Source: Acorus gramineus
Lineage: Eukaryota; Streptophyta; Magnoliopsida; Acorales; Acoraceae
Length of the DNA: 64,000 nt
Assembly: GCA_030737835.1 (NCBI GenBank)
Contig: CM060849.1
Location: 868,001 to 932,000, forward strand
Direction of reading: 5' to 3'
Shown: piece by piece, positions 1 through 43,984 of the stretch
Position numbering within the stretch: the stretch's first letter is position 1
How the letters are laid out: each line of letters begins with the position of its first letter
Translations under genes and position numbers: made by a program
Notes under the pieces: generated by a model
The model's database searches: none
The model's input: only the letters and a program-made list of their open reading frames with translations
Told to the model about the DNA's origin: nothing

Positions 1-139
1 TGTTTCGAGCCAAATCGAGGGCCGTGATAGATCGGGGCGTGAGAAGGCTTTTGGGAAGGGTTTCGGCGCGTGGAGATCCACCGGACGCCTCTTCCTCCCC
101 TCGGTAAGCCTCCTTTCCCTCTTATTTCTCGTCTAGATG

Positions 140-1000
140 ATTGCTAGGGGAGGGTTTTGTGCTTGGGAGGTGGTTGGTGGCGGTGGGGGTCGTCGGAGGG
201 TGGTCGGAGGTGGTTGGAGGTGGTCGGGGCAGTGGGAGGGGTGGTTGGAGGCGCTCGGCAGGCTGGGGGACTGACCCGGGCAGCAGGGAGCAGCGGCAGC
301 GGCCAGGCAGCGCGCAGGCCGGGCGCGCGCGGCATGCGCGCGTGCGTGCGCGGGTGTGCGTGCGCGCGGCGTGTGCGTGGGTGTGCGCGGGTCTGGTGCG
401 TGGGGCTGGTCGTGCTGGGCGCGCTGGATGGGCTGGGGGCCTCAGGCTGCACAGGCAACGAGCAGGAGCCGGCTGGGCGTGCGCGCGTGCGTACGCGCGA
501 GCGTGCGCGCGGGCGTGCGCTCGGGGGAGCTGGTCACGGCGGTGCGAGGCGTGCGAGCTGCTCGGGTGGTGCTGTGCGCGAGGGGCTGTTGGCGAGCTGG
601 TCTGGGCGCTGGTCTGGGCGCGCGTGGAGGTGCTGGCCGAGGTGATGGACGCGCGAGGGGCTGGCGGAGGTGCTGGCCGAGGGCTGGGCGGAGCGCTCGG
701 GTGCTGGGGCGCGCGCGGAGGAGGCGCGGGGCGAGGAGCTGTGCGCGAGGCGTGCGCGGGGCGCGGCGGAGCGGCGGAGGGCGTGCGGGGCGCGCGCGGG
801 GCGAGGAGCGTGCGCACGGCGTGCGGGGCGCGTGCGGGCTGCCGCGGCTGGGCTCGGTGGACGCGCGGAGCCCCGGGCGGTGCGCGGAGTGCGCGGGCTG
901 AGGTGCGGCGGCGCGTCCGGGCGGTCGGGTGGCCGTGCGGGTGGTGGCCGGCCGTGCGGGGGGTTGTCGGAGTGCTCGGGCTAGCGTGCGTGCGGGTCGT
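140..1000. other. Very GC- and CpG-rich block inside the LTR
   Basis: About 860 bp are dominated by GCG, CGCG, GTGCG and GGGCG words, in sharp contrast to the AT-rich sequence around it. Long open frames run on both strands, but their translations are low-complexity R/A/G/P or H/T/P strings. They are open because GC-rich sequence lacks stop codons. I see no protein domain. It may be an LTR promoter or CpG-methylation target. Confidence 0.6.
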
Positions 1001-1442
1001 ATGCACGTTTGCCCGAGTGTTGGGAGTTTAATTGTGGGTTTATGTATTTTGTAGTATTTATGGATTTTAACTCACCACATTGATTGTCTGTCTTGCAGAT
1101 CTTGATGGACGGTCGCGCGACGACCCCGATTCTGGTGAGTGGGACAATCCAACCCAGTAGAGAGGTGTTATACGCACTTGGGCGTATATCGACCTCTCCT
1201 GGGGCGACATGGATAAATATTACCTGCAAATAATATGTAATCCATGCTTGTGTGATGAAAATGTAGAATGCATGCTACCCTAGGCTTTTATGTTAGGGAC
1301 TTGCACCCATAGGATATGCGTATGAGCCATGCAGCATGTCCCCTGGTTTTCATGCTAGGAAACCCCGGCCTATGCATGCGTCCTACTAGTTTAATTATTA
1401 AATTAAATGCTGGTATCTGTTAGATCGCATGCCTTAGGATAA

Positions 1443-1750
1443 TATTATAGGGAGGAGCCTTGCGAGGTCAACGCTGAGACCCGTGTTAGGGTACTCCGTG
1501 TTCCTTGTTTGGTTGTCGGGATGTCCTGTATCGGGACCTCGGGCTGCCCTCCCAAGGTTCTAGTCCCAATAATATTATATGTAATGATTGTATGATTGGT
1601 ATAATTATTAGTATAGTTGGTAGATATTATAGGGGAGGGGCCTTGCAAGGACAGCGGTGAGACCCGGGTTAGGGTACTCCGTGTTCCTTGTTTGGTTGTC
1701 GGGGTATCCTATAACGGGAACTCACGCCGCCCTTCCGAGTTTCTTTCCCC
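1443..1750. repeat. Two direct repeats of about 125 bp (period 182 bp)
   Basis: Copies start at 1443 and 1625 with the same word tattatag. They share long blocks, for example gttagggtactccgtgttcc. They diverge by scattered substitutions, so the duplication inside this LTR is fairly old. Confidence 0.8.
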
Positions 1751-2085
1751 CAATGATATTCCAGCCTTGCTGATTTTTGTACATGTTCCCGCATCTTGAT
1801 GATGCACCTGGTTGAATTCAGAGGAATTCATGACGTTTGAGTTGTAATGATATGTAGTTGGCGGATCCGAGTGGATCATATGCGTATGGATAGGCTGTTC
1901 TGTTCCCTGCGTTGGATTCGGTAGAGGCTACCCCCAGCGTTAGACAGGGCCTTCCTGACAGAGGGCTCCCATTAGTAGGCACCTCCTGATTTGGTTACGG
2001 ACTGTGCTGAATGTGGGAGTAGACCAGGCGGCCTACGGAGTGGAGGGAGAGACTATCGGTGGACCAAGGGTGACCAACAGCCTAG

Positions 2086-2245
2086 TCAGTCCCAAAATCC
2101 TATGTCACCCATTGATGGGTGAGGGTGAGGGTGTAGTGGGTTGGCGATGAGCGACCTACTGGATTTGTGAATAGATGATTATCAGTCCCAATAGCCTATG
2201 TCACCCATGGATGGGTGAGGGTGAGGGTGTGGTGGTTCGGCGAAG
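2086..2245. repeat. Two direct repeats of about 50 bp (period about 97 bp)
   Basis: The segment beginning cagtccca and containing gatgggtgagggtgagggtg occurs at 2086 and again at 2183, with a few substitutions. It lies in the same LTR. Confidence 0.75.
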
Positions 2246-2788
2246 TACGAACCACTGGATTATGTTGTTATGTATTGATGGCTGGATAAAATAATGGAAT
2301 ACTGGTAATATTGTCTGTGATGCGTGGGTTGTGCTGTTCACTGAGCGTGTGGCTCACCCCCTCGCATATGTTTTTCCCCAGTGGTCACTGAGCCTGAGCT
2401 GGAGCCGGAGCAGCAGTTGGAGCTTTCCGAGGGATTTCTTCAGTAGCGGAGCAGCGCCACGTTCCGCGAGTGCCAGAGGTTATCAGCATCCCTTCTTGAC
2501 TGTATGTATTGTATTTCCGTGCTGAGCACGTGTTGTATATATTCAGTTGTATTTGTGTATATTGGCTCTCACAGGACAGATGATTGAGTATCGAGTCTGT
2601 AGAATGTTTATTCACAGATTCAGTCTTTTGCTTCCGCATTTGATGTATATATCATGTCAGCCCCTTTTGTTGCATGTGTGTCATTCTAGTTGTCTGTGTA
2701 TGATATATGTTATTGACCTCCTGTGTAGGCTTCTGATATGATATATACACTTGCCGCGTCCCGGGGTTGGCCGCCCTGGGGCGTGACA

Positions 2789-4512
2789 CTTCATGACCAG
2801 CTTTGGATCCCGATCAATCTGCATCATCTCGAAGGAGACCTACATCTTCCACGAATCTCGTCAAGCGCTTTTTGGTGTGACGAAGTGTGGTACGCCTCCA
2901 AAAATGACGTCAACGACCCCCGCCGAAGTGTTAGGATCAATATTCGTCACATGCTGCTCACCGGGAGATGGGGTCTTCTCAATAGGAACATATTCCTTTA
3001 GGTGCCCCTTTCGAATCTGGCCTTCCAAGTACCCCTGGAGAATACGACAATGGTTGATAGTATGGCCCACGCTCTTGTGGTAGTCACAACGGAGAATTTG
3101 ATCCTGCTTTGACTCATCACTCCTCATGGGTGCAGGCCATCAGAACCACGGCTCCCCCTAGATTTTGGACAGGATTTGCAACAGAGGGATCTTGAAGAAC
3201 ATCCCCTGTCCTTCTCGCACCTCGTTTGTTGAGGCACCAGGCTTCTTGCCCTCCTCGCCCCGCTGGTCCTTCTGACGCGGCTCCTGTGGGCGTTTTATTG
3301 CTGGTGATGAGGTGGCGGCCGTTGGCGAAGACCGGGGCACAGCCACCGCCTACTTAAGGATCCTGGATTCTTCTTTCACCTTGGCGTACTTTTCAGCACG
3401 CCCCATCAAATCACGTAAATTGGATGGAGTGCGCTTGATAAGTGACTCCTTGAGGCCGTTTCTGGATGGCAGGCCGTTCCGGAAAGCCATTACTGCAGCG
3501 TCCTCATTGCAGTCTTCTACTTCAAACTTCAGGATGCAGAAGCGATCGACAAACTACCAAATCGTCTCCCTTGACTGCATTTGGATCTTCATGAGATCGT
3601 TGAGATCCTTCTTCCTCCGTCAACTATAGATGAAGTGCTCAGCAAACATGGTGCCGAGCTCCTCAAAAGTTCTAATTATCGCAAGTGGAAGGAGATGGAA
3701 CCAAGTCAGTTCGGCCCTTTCTAGGCTGGAGGGGAAGCGATGCATAAGCCCATCATAGAGCTCATACAACGCCATCGAATGACGGAACGCGAAGATATGA
3801 TCGTAGGGATCCGTTGTACCATTGTATAGCTTGAATTTGGGTTGTACAAACTTCTAGGGAAGCCGTTCTCTAAGAATCTCTGTGCAAAACGGGGAGGCGA
3901 ATCCCTGTATTGCGTGCTCCACCATCTTGTGATTCGGAACGCGTTGTACCTCAGAGCGCAAGGTGTAACGAGGCTACGCGACTGCTCCCCTGGTTTGCTG
4001 GCGGGGTGGAGAGTTATACTGATGTCCCTTAGATACTTCGCGTAAGGTCGATCGCCCTTGGTGTGTTTGCCTCCGAGAGGCCTCCCGCTGGGCGGAGCAT
4101 TCTCCATGAGGTGAGCGCCCGCGCCTCTGTTCTTCATGAGGCCGTCGACCCGCTCGAGGAGTGCGCGAACGCCGACGAGATCACTGCCTTTGATTGGAGG
4201 AAGAGGTACTTCCCTCCAAACCTTCAGCATTGACGGTCATGGGGTTGGGCAGTACAGGAGGCGGTGGCCGAATTTCCTTCTGGACTGGTTGTTGTCGATG
4301 CATGTTCGTATAGAACTGTTGCATCAAGGTTTCGATCATCTGCTGCATTGATCCCTGCAGATGGGTAAATAGAGTTTCTTGTGTGGACTCCATTACCCGC
4401 CTGAGGCCCTGGACCTGACTAACCAAGGTTTTCGATGATCCGTCGCAACATCAGAGGGGAGAACGTTTCGTTCCTGTCGTCCTCCTGCATTGGTGTCACT
4501 AGGATCTGACAT
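2789..4512 (-). pseudogene. Truncated Ty3/gypsy gag (retrotransposon) with frameshifts
   Basis: Read on the - strand, a start codon at 4512 just after the PBS opens a gag-like product. In-frame pieces lie at 4426-4181, 4230-3721, 3346-3158 and 3127-2861, in different frames, so several indels have broken it. The middle has the retrotransposon gag domain pattern (WFHLLPL, then FEELGTMFAEHF). The end contains CDYHKSVGHT followed by HCRILQGYLE and LKEYV, a signature of plant gypsy gag. Protease, reverse transcriptase and integrase are absent because the frame stops at 2789, where another LTR begins. The product would coat retrotransposon RNA, but this copy is dead. Confidence 0.8.
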
Positions 4513-4540
4513 TGCGGACACTGGCCTTTTGTTTCAGTAT

Positions 4541-4556
4541 CCCATAGACGGCGCCA
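4541..4556 (-). other. Primer binding site of the gypsy element
   Basis: On the - strand the sequence tggcgccgtctatggg lies three bases inside the LTR end. TGGCGCCGT is the usual plant gypsy PBS start, complementary to the 3' end of a tRNA (tRNA-Asp type). It fixes the element's orientation and its LTR boundary. Confidence 0.7.
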
Positions 4557-4559
4557 AAC

Positions 4560-5280
4560 TGAGGTGGATATTTTCCCCCTTCAGTTAAATTTGTAAATCT
4601 CTTGGGAAAATGAACTTGAACTATATGAATTTTTTGCTGTGTTTTTACTCTCTTAATGACTATAGAAAATGACTCACAATGACTGGGCTTGACTCAATAA
4701 ATGACTGGGCCTTTAGAGTGTTATCTCGCGACCTCTTTATAGGCTGCCTACGTACCCCTTGATGATCAAGTCACACGTAGTTCCTTTTTTACCCTTGTAA
4801 CCGCCTTGCCACTAAGCGTTTAGTGGGCCTTTTTCCAGGGAAACGTCCCCGGTATTTATGCTCCACGTTGGCCCTTGATTACCCACGTTCTGGTGGTAAT
4901 GGGCCTTCAGTGCCAACTTGGTAGTTACAGGCGTTAATGGTTTTCTGACCGTTTCTCCATTCTGCTCGGGGTCTCTTGATGTGCTTGCTTGTACGTCTCA
5001 CAGTATGTCTGGGAGGAGTAAAGTCGACCGACCAGACCTCATGTCTGGTCGTGCCTGAAACTGCTCGTTTTCGAGGAGTAAGGTCGACTGACTGGACTTC
5101 ATGTCTGGTCGTGCCTTAGGCTGCTCGAGGTGACAGACCCTTAGACAAGTTGTGCCCGCACATTTGAAGACGTCATCATAAGATTGCCCGACCTGGATCG
5201 GGTCATTGTGGGTCTCAAGTCAGATAGCCCATGTCCATCTCGTCTTGACACGTGTCCTAGTGCAGATTTTTGCCTCCACA
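4560..5280 (-). mobile_element. 5' LTR of the truncated gypsy element
   Basis: On the - strand it starts TGTGGAGGCAAAAATCTGCA at 5280 and ends CCACCTCA at 4560, i.e. TG...CA, immediately followed by the PBS. It contains two near-identical internal blocks around gaggagtaa(a/g)gtcgac, with catgtctggtcgtgcct repeated at 5041 and 5101. The partner LTR is missing. Confidence 0.75.
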
Positions 5281-6689
5281 ATGCCCTTTTTGTCTTTTTC
5301 AATAATTACTCTCCATAATCAAGTAGTTGGTTATAATAGCTGATGTGTCATGATTTTTTAAATTTGTTTGGAAGATTAAATCCCATGATTTTTGGTAATT
5401 GATAGTTTTATCCCTTTTGTGTTATAAGATAAAAAAAAATACATGATTTGTCTGTTTGTCCATCTACGGCTTCTTTTTCTTCTCCACATAAAATAAAATT
5501 TGTATTCGGGTCATATTCCTTATTTTGCATTTGTTACAATTTTTTATTATTGAATTTGATGCTTAATATTAAATTCGATAACTCTTTTACAACATTTTTT
5601 TAAGAACACAAAATCATATCAGAAGGTTGTTTTGAAGGTTTTTGTTTTTTGGAGGATCGGAAGTTTTTCGAGCATTAATTTGTTTTTCAGAAGACTGGAC
5701 GTTTTTCAAGCATTGATTTGGTTTTTGAAGGACTTTTTAGCCTCCGATCAGATCGGAAATCATAATTGAACGATTGGATGTCGTTTCTAATGTTTGTTAT
5801 TCAAGTGCGGCCTTTTATTTTTTGTTTGTTTTGCATTTGTTATAATTTTTTTTATTGAATTTGGTGCTAGATGTTAAATCTGACAGCTTTAAATCAAGGG
5901 TATTTGATCTTTAAATTATTTAACAATTATATATGGAAGTCCGTTACATTGTGGAATGTAACTAACTTTTAATTGCTTTATGTAAATGAATTTACATTTA
6001 CAAATGTAACTGGCTTTTAATGCAATTTATTGTTAAAATTAAGTTACATTTTATAAATGTAACTGAATTTTATTCTGAACTCTAATTTTATACTGTGATT
6101 TGTGTTTCATTTATGCATTTATTAAAAAAATTTGCATATATCACAAATAATTTGTTTGGTGATTGGAATCTAAAAATTACAAATTAACAACAATGTTTAA
6201 AAAGAAAACGTTGATTATTCCTTATCGCCATCGTTTTCTGGTTGAATGAGATACCGCAAACAAAAATTTGGTCTTTTTTGGTGTTTTTGATTAAATGAGT
6301 TTTTTGAATGATTTCGTTTTCTAGTTTCTTTTGAAAAAACCCTTAGAATTTCGATTCTGTTTTCATAAATGTAATTAGTGGTTTCTTTTTTTTGTTATTG
6401 GTTTTGAAAAAAATAGGTTACATAAAATGAATTGAATATGTTTGATATGTTTTTTGAAAATGGTGGAGATAGATTTAATGAGAGAAAATCGTGGGTTTTA
6501 AATGAAAGTAATATTGTATTTTGCCTTCTTAACATTTTTTTAAGTCAAATAAATAACCAATGAGATAATGACATCTCATGGGGCTTGCGAATGGAGCCTA
6601 AATGGTTGGGTCTGTGTAGCAAGACTCTTTTATAAATGTCTTGCATAAATATTTTTTTCTGTATAATATTAACATATATAAGTGCCCCA
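5281..6689. other. AT-rich intergenic DNA without a recognised gene
   Basis: About 1.4 kb contain only short open frames on either strand. I see T-rich tracts and short repeats such as tttttcaagcattgattt(g) and aaatgtaact, but no RNA gene or transposon domain. Confidence 0.6.
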
Positions 6690-8205
6690 GGAGACTTTAG
6701 AAAGCTTAGAATATCTAACTAATATTTTAAAAAAAAAAAATTCATGTTTTTACAATTTAAATCTTAATGGTGTATTTAGATATACAAAAAAAAAAACTTC
6801 ATGCACAAATTGAATTTGCATATTTCAGATGTATAAGTCAAGTCATTGTACATTCTAAAATTGTGAAAGAAGACTTTTATATGTATAATTTTTAAAATAA
6901 CTGATTTGGGTATTTCCAATAGTTAGAAGATTTTTTTGAGTATTTTTCCAAATTTAAAAATGCCAATTATCCGAAATATCATTATCCGATTTGCATATGA
7001 AGAGATTTGAAATCCAAAAATTAATATCCATATCTGAGTCTGAAAGTTAGGATATAGATATTAATATATCTAGTCCACATCCGTCTGATTGAGTGCTTTC
7101 TAGGCGTTGTAAAAACTAGCAAAGTTATTTTTTTTAATAATTTGTTATGGTAAACTTATTAATCGAACCGATACGGATTGGATACGTTAATATCTATATT
7201 CTAACTTTCGGATTCTGATACAGATATAATTTTTGGATTCGGATTTCTTCAGATATATATCGCATACAGATATTTTTTGGACAATTGATATGTTTAAATA
7301 TTAACATAAAATTGAATAATCAAATGATATATTGGAGAGATATGAAAATTAAAATTGAGATTTTAAGGTTTATTTTCTCTTTTAGATATCTTGTATTCAA
7401 AATTTAATTGTAATATAATATATCATGACTGTGATTAATTATACAAGTAACAAATATGAACAATATTTATTATAAATATATATTTTTATAATATATGTCG
7501 ATTCTGATATTTTTTGGATCTGATACACTGATATCCATATCCGCACTTCGAATATTTCTAATTTTTTTATACGGATTCAGAATTTTTTTCCAGATAATTG
7601 ACAAGCTTGCTACGAGTTGATTAAAATGATTGGGTCTTTATTCATATAAAATATAATTAACTGCTAATTAAAATATAAAATCTAATAAAAAAATTATATT
7701 TTACATATATAATCATGTTATGATGTTTAAGTAAAAGTTTAAAAAGTATTAAAATTAAAATTTGATAATTATCCAAAAATTTTCTAAAATAATTCATATA
7801 TTTATAAAATTATTTATTCAGTGATAATAATTAATATTCTTATTTTGTTATAATAACATCACGGTTTGAATCTAAGGGAAAATACCCAAATAATATTTTT
7901 AAAAGTTAGAAATACCCAAATAAGTAACTTTTTAATATTCTACTTAAAAAAGTCTTGTTTCACAATTCTAGGAAGTACAATGACTTGACTACCCCTATGT
8001 AATCTACTATTTAAACATCATTACATATATTTAATTGTTTAACACTTAAATTAAAAAATATTAATAAATAATTAAATATTTTTTAAATTGTATATGAAGT
8101 TTATTATTATTTTTCGTATATCTAATTATATCATTAAGATTTAAATCATAGAAAATTAAAATTTTAGTTATAAAATATTATGTAGAGATTCTAAACTTTC
8201 TAATG
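6690..8205. repeat. Long foldback (inverted repeat), possible MULE-like or foldback element
   Basis: The arm 6690-6955 is largely the reverse complement of 7871-8205. Examples are gtcaagtcattgtac at 6838 against gtacaatgacttgac on the right, and tttagatatac against gtatatctaa. A nested inner stem pairs about 6955-7078 with 7178-7310. The right arm carries about 560 extra bases (7310-7870), including a second copy of the gatattttttgga block. Transcription across it would give a long imperfect hairpin. It ends about 235 bp before the start codon of the AAA ATPase gene. Element class is inference. Confidence 0.65.
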
Positions 8206-8391
8206 CCAAAATGACACGAATGAAACCGGATCTTAAATCAAACGGCAGATATTTGATTAGATTCATCAGTTTTATTTTTTTTTCTTATAGGGTAAAACAT
8301 CAATTGATGGGTTCTTCTTGCTCGTATCGGTTGATCTGCCAAGGACTTCAAAAAAGTACAGTCATGACAGCAGTGTAGAAAGTATTTTTTC

Positions 8392-8427
8392 AGAGAGAGA
8401 GAGGAGAGGGAGGGAGGGTGGGAGAGA
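8392..8427 (+). promoter_or_regulatory. GA-rich 5' leader tract
   Basis: A purine tract (agagagagagaggagagggaggg) lies 14-49 bases before the start codon of the AAA ATPase gene. GA-rich leaders are common in plant 5' UTRs. I found no convincing TATA box. Confidence 0.4.
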
Positions 8428-8440
8428 GCCGTTCTGTAGA

Positions 8441-22737
<14,297 letters not shown>

Positions 22738-22960
22738 AACAAGAACCTCAGCAGATGTTCTTGTTGTTGTGTACCCATTTTTGGATTTCATTATTTCATA
22801 TGGTACAGACATAGAGGAATTCATGAGATAGTTGAAAGAAAAAGTATTATGGTTGCTGATCAACCAATGAGGTTGGTTAGGGATTCATGTGATTTGATTG
22901 TTGTGCCTGTACAGCTCCACAGGGAAGACAAGAGACTACAAAATTGGGTGTAGCTTGGGA

Positions 22961-22966
22961 AATAAA
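22961..22966 (+). terminator. Candidate poly(A) signal AATAAA of the AAA ATPase gene
   Basis: A canonical AATAAA lies 224 bases after the stop codon. Plant polyadenylation signals are loose, so this is only a candidate. Confidence 0.35.
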
Positions 22967-25187
22967 TGGCATCTGAGCTTTTAAGTTAATCTTCAAGGCG
23001 CCTGTCAGTTCTTTTCATGGTTCGGTTGAAATTATGAGAAACTTCTCAATAACAGCAAAGACTGAAAATTGGATTAGTTACAGTTCTTGAACTTTCTAGT
23101 CTTTTGCTCAGCATTTTTTTTTTTTTTCATTTTATGTTTTTTCAGATTTTTTGTAATGATATGCAGACATTCTAATATGTATTCCACTAGCAATGTTTTC
23201 ATGGATGAGTTTTTACAAAGCTTTACCATTGGTCAAGCCGCAATTTAAAGTTTAGCTTTACTTCAATCCAGTTGGAACAGACGCTGCCATTATCGGAATC
23301 GTAAACTCATGGGTGATGATGGATTGTGCGGATTTGATTTTTCTTGGATCTAAAAAGTTCCTAGTTTAATCTAGTATAATGATACAATCTCGCATCAAAC
23401 TCGCCCAAAAATGTCATGCACTCTTTTTTTTTTTTTGAAGTCATAAACACTTTGATAAATTTTTCTACTGTATTTTTAAAGTTTATATGACCTCCATTTT
23501 TTTTTTTTTTTTTTTCGGGCGAACGGAGTTTTGGTTAAGTTGGTGAGTACCTCTTACTTCTTTGAAAGAGGTCCAGGGATAAAATCGCGTTATACTGTAT
23601 TATCCTAGTATATAGGTAGCAGGGACCAGTTATAGACTAGATGAAATGCGAAAGGTAGTTTAAGATGATTTTAGAGTTATGTTTGGAGTGATATCGTTTT
23701 TCTAAGAGTTCTTTATAACAGTTTAAAATATAATAGTTTTATATATCTCGATAGCCTCTTTCACTCACTGTATTGAAGTATATATCTCGTTGAAATTTTT
23801 TCTACAAATGATATCATTAAATTCATTGTAGTATATACTCACTTTTATAAAAATACATAACCTATAAAATGAAGTATATGATTTAAACAAAAAATGAAAA
23901 CAAGTGTTGTCTATATCAACCTTTTTCTTTAATGTACAAGCCTATCATTTGAGATAGTGTAGTCTTATATATCTCGTTGATCTTCGATGTCATTGAAATT
24001 TTTTACATTTTTCATAAATAATTTCATTTTAACTCATTAGAATATATATATATATATATTTTGTATATATTTCATATCATAATTTAAAAAAAAAATAAAA
24101 ACACGATATGACGGTGAAATAGAATGTCGTTGTTTAAAATTTCCAGGGGCGTGTCTATCCCCACCAATAAATTCCCTTAACCTATAATCGAAAAAAAAAA
24201 GTGTTTGGATGTTTCCACTAATCTGCCCAGGTCGACTGAACTTAGTTACCATCTTAGGTTTTGAACGACTGAACTTAGTCGCCATTTTTTGTTTTTGGCG
24301 ATCAAACTTGGTCGGACAGGGTCCAGAACTATCTGGCCCTTTCTGACCCCGTTCAAATATGGAAAATGGGATTGGAACCTCTCAGGTCAACCAAACGTTG
24401 TCTCCATTGTAGATCTTGAATCAAGATTCTTGATCGACCAAATTTAGTTGAACATGGTTCATAACTATTTTTGATATAGTTATATCTACCAATTCTTTGT
24501 AAACAAATAAATTTTTGAGTTTATTCATTATATTTTACGTTTATTCTTTTATTCAAATAGTAGCTAAGGGACTATGAAAAAAAATGTAAGTAGGTATGCT
24601 TTCAATTGATTTAATTTTTTCTAGAAAAATATCTTATTAGACAAATATATATCATTTTTAAGTTTTGTTTAAATTACTGGTTAAGCGGATTCTTCATTTG
24701 AAAACAAAAATAACTACTAATTGATCCAAACACATTTTATATCTGATTTTTAAAAATTTGTTCATAAAAAAATTATTTTTATGTTCTATATTTAAGAGTA
24801 ATGATTGATATTCCTACATTGCAACTTAGATTTTGAATGACATGAAAGATTCAAGGAAGATACAGGTTATGAGATTAGATTTTTAAAATTTTTTTATAAA
24901 CTTTATTATAAATTCTTGCTTAATTAAATTTGATCGCTCAAAATTTAACACACAGTTCCTGACGATGAAATAGCCGAACACCGTTTTGGTTTTCATTTTT
25001 GTTGTTGATGGTGGGTTAAAGGAGTCTTTTGGTGTGGATAGATCCGCCCGCCCGCCCAATTTCCAGCACTGCGTTGAAGTGCGTGCTGTAAAAAATCAGG
25101 TGAGTGTGGAGTTTCATAGTGGAATAAACATTATATATTAAGACTCCAACCTAACATTAATCAAACAAACATTTATTTATTTAAATT

Positions 25188-25226
25188 ATTAATATATATA
25201 TATCACGAGCGTGAGAGAGAGAGAGT
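25188..25226 (+). promoter_or_regulatory. TATA-like stretch and GA tract upstream of MPK6
   Basis: The run aatatatatatatc (to 25204) is followed by gtgagagagagagag, about 105-140 bases before the MPK6 start codon. The spacing suits a TATA box plus a GA-rich leader, but the run could be a plain microsatellite. Confidence 0.35.
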
Positions 25227-25329
25227 CGGAGGTTCTCACTCGGTTTCTCTACAGCAACATCATCTCTGTTCATCGGAAAATCTTTCTTTTCCCCCCTCAA
25301 GGGAGAGATTTCTTGGTTTCTTTGTTGAA

Positions 25330-43207
<17,878 letters not shown>

Positions 43208-43984
43208 GGGCTTTTCTGCCCTCTTATTTGATGAGACCCTACAATCAGGAGTAACTCATCATATTCTATGTGATGTTCGGAATGATTTGTTGATGTAAAT
43301 ATATGCATTTTCGAGTTGTATGGTTTGATGATCGTCTGGGGTTTGGTTTGTTGGGTTCCCTAAGTGGTTTATGAATTACATGGGCATGATGTTCTTATTT
43401 AATTTGATATTTCTATTCAAATCTTTGTTTGTTTGAGTTTTCAGAGACTATTCAGTAACTGGGTAACTTGCATGTATATATCAATTTTGGTTTTGAAATC
43501 ATAGTTTTGACACCAAGTCTAAAGTTCCCTTTTTAGGGTGGGTGGGCGGGGTGCAACTTGCAAGGGTAGGTTTTTAAGTTTATTTCTGTCGTCTACTTGC
43601 ATAAGATGATGCCTTTCATGTTTTTAGAATGTTATATTGTTACAAGTGATCGATATGAGTTTATTCATGATTACAAAGACAAATGATAGTACCACTTATA
43701 TAGCATATTTATTTGCAATAAAGTGAAACAATGTCCATTCAGTCCTATTCAAAAAAAGGTAGAGGCATTCATGTCATTAAAAGGATTAAATCAAATTTTA
43801 TATAATTTGTAAGGGTTTATTTGAATGTTAATTAGAGGAGCTCCGGTTAATATACAGAGCATTTGAAACTAACAGTAATGTGACTTAGAGGGTAAAAACA
43901 TGGGAGCATTAATGATTTTGATTTTGCGGTGATTGATTTTGAGAAATTTTCAAGGAGAAATAATTTATTTTGACAAGCCCTTGA
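43208..43984. other. MPK6 3' UTR and downstream DNA
   Basis: There is no open frame of note. The first 200-300 bases are probably the MPK6 3' UTR, but I see no canonical AATAAA close to the stop. The remainder is AT-rich and precedes the tandem repeat. Confidence 0.55.

Larger units (their letters stand above)
1..2788. mobile_element. End of a long LTR or solo LTR, left edge outside the window
   Basis: The segment ends with a gggcgtgaca terminus at 2788. This matches the end of plant LTRs bounded by TGTCACGCCC...GGGCGTGACA. It directly abuts an interrupted gypsy gag at 2789, which is what a nested insertion would produce. It contains a GC-rich core (about 140-1000), two internal direct repeats and no coding domain I recognise. 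A cag/gtgagt pair around 1098-1134 looks like splice sites around a tiny exon, but its use is unproven. The matching start and TSD lie left of the window, so a solo LTR cannot be told from one LTR of a full element. Family assignment is inference. Confidence 0.55.
22738..25329. other. Intergenic region between the AAA ATPase gene and MPK6
   Basis: It contains the 3' UTR of the upstream gene and then AT-rich DNA with T runs at about 23115, 23425 and 23500. There is an AT run near 24046 and a transposon-like stretch at about 24110-24380 with no identifiable domain. The last 150 bp are the MPK6 promoter and leader. I see no other gene. Confidence 0.6.

Noticed and set aside
122..1031. Long open frames of 294 and 296 codons on opposite strands, plus shorter overlapping ones
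   Set aside because: They exist because the sequence is extremely GC-rich and lacks stops. The translations are low-complexity and no domain is visible.
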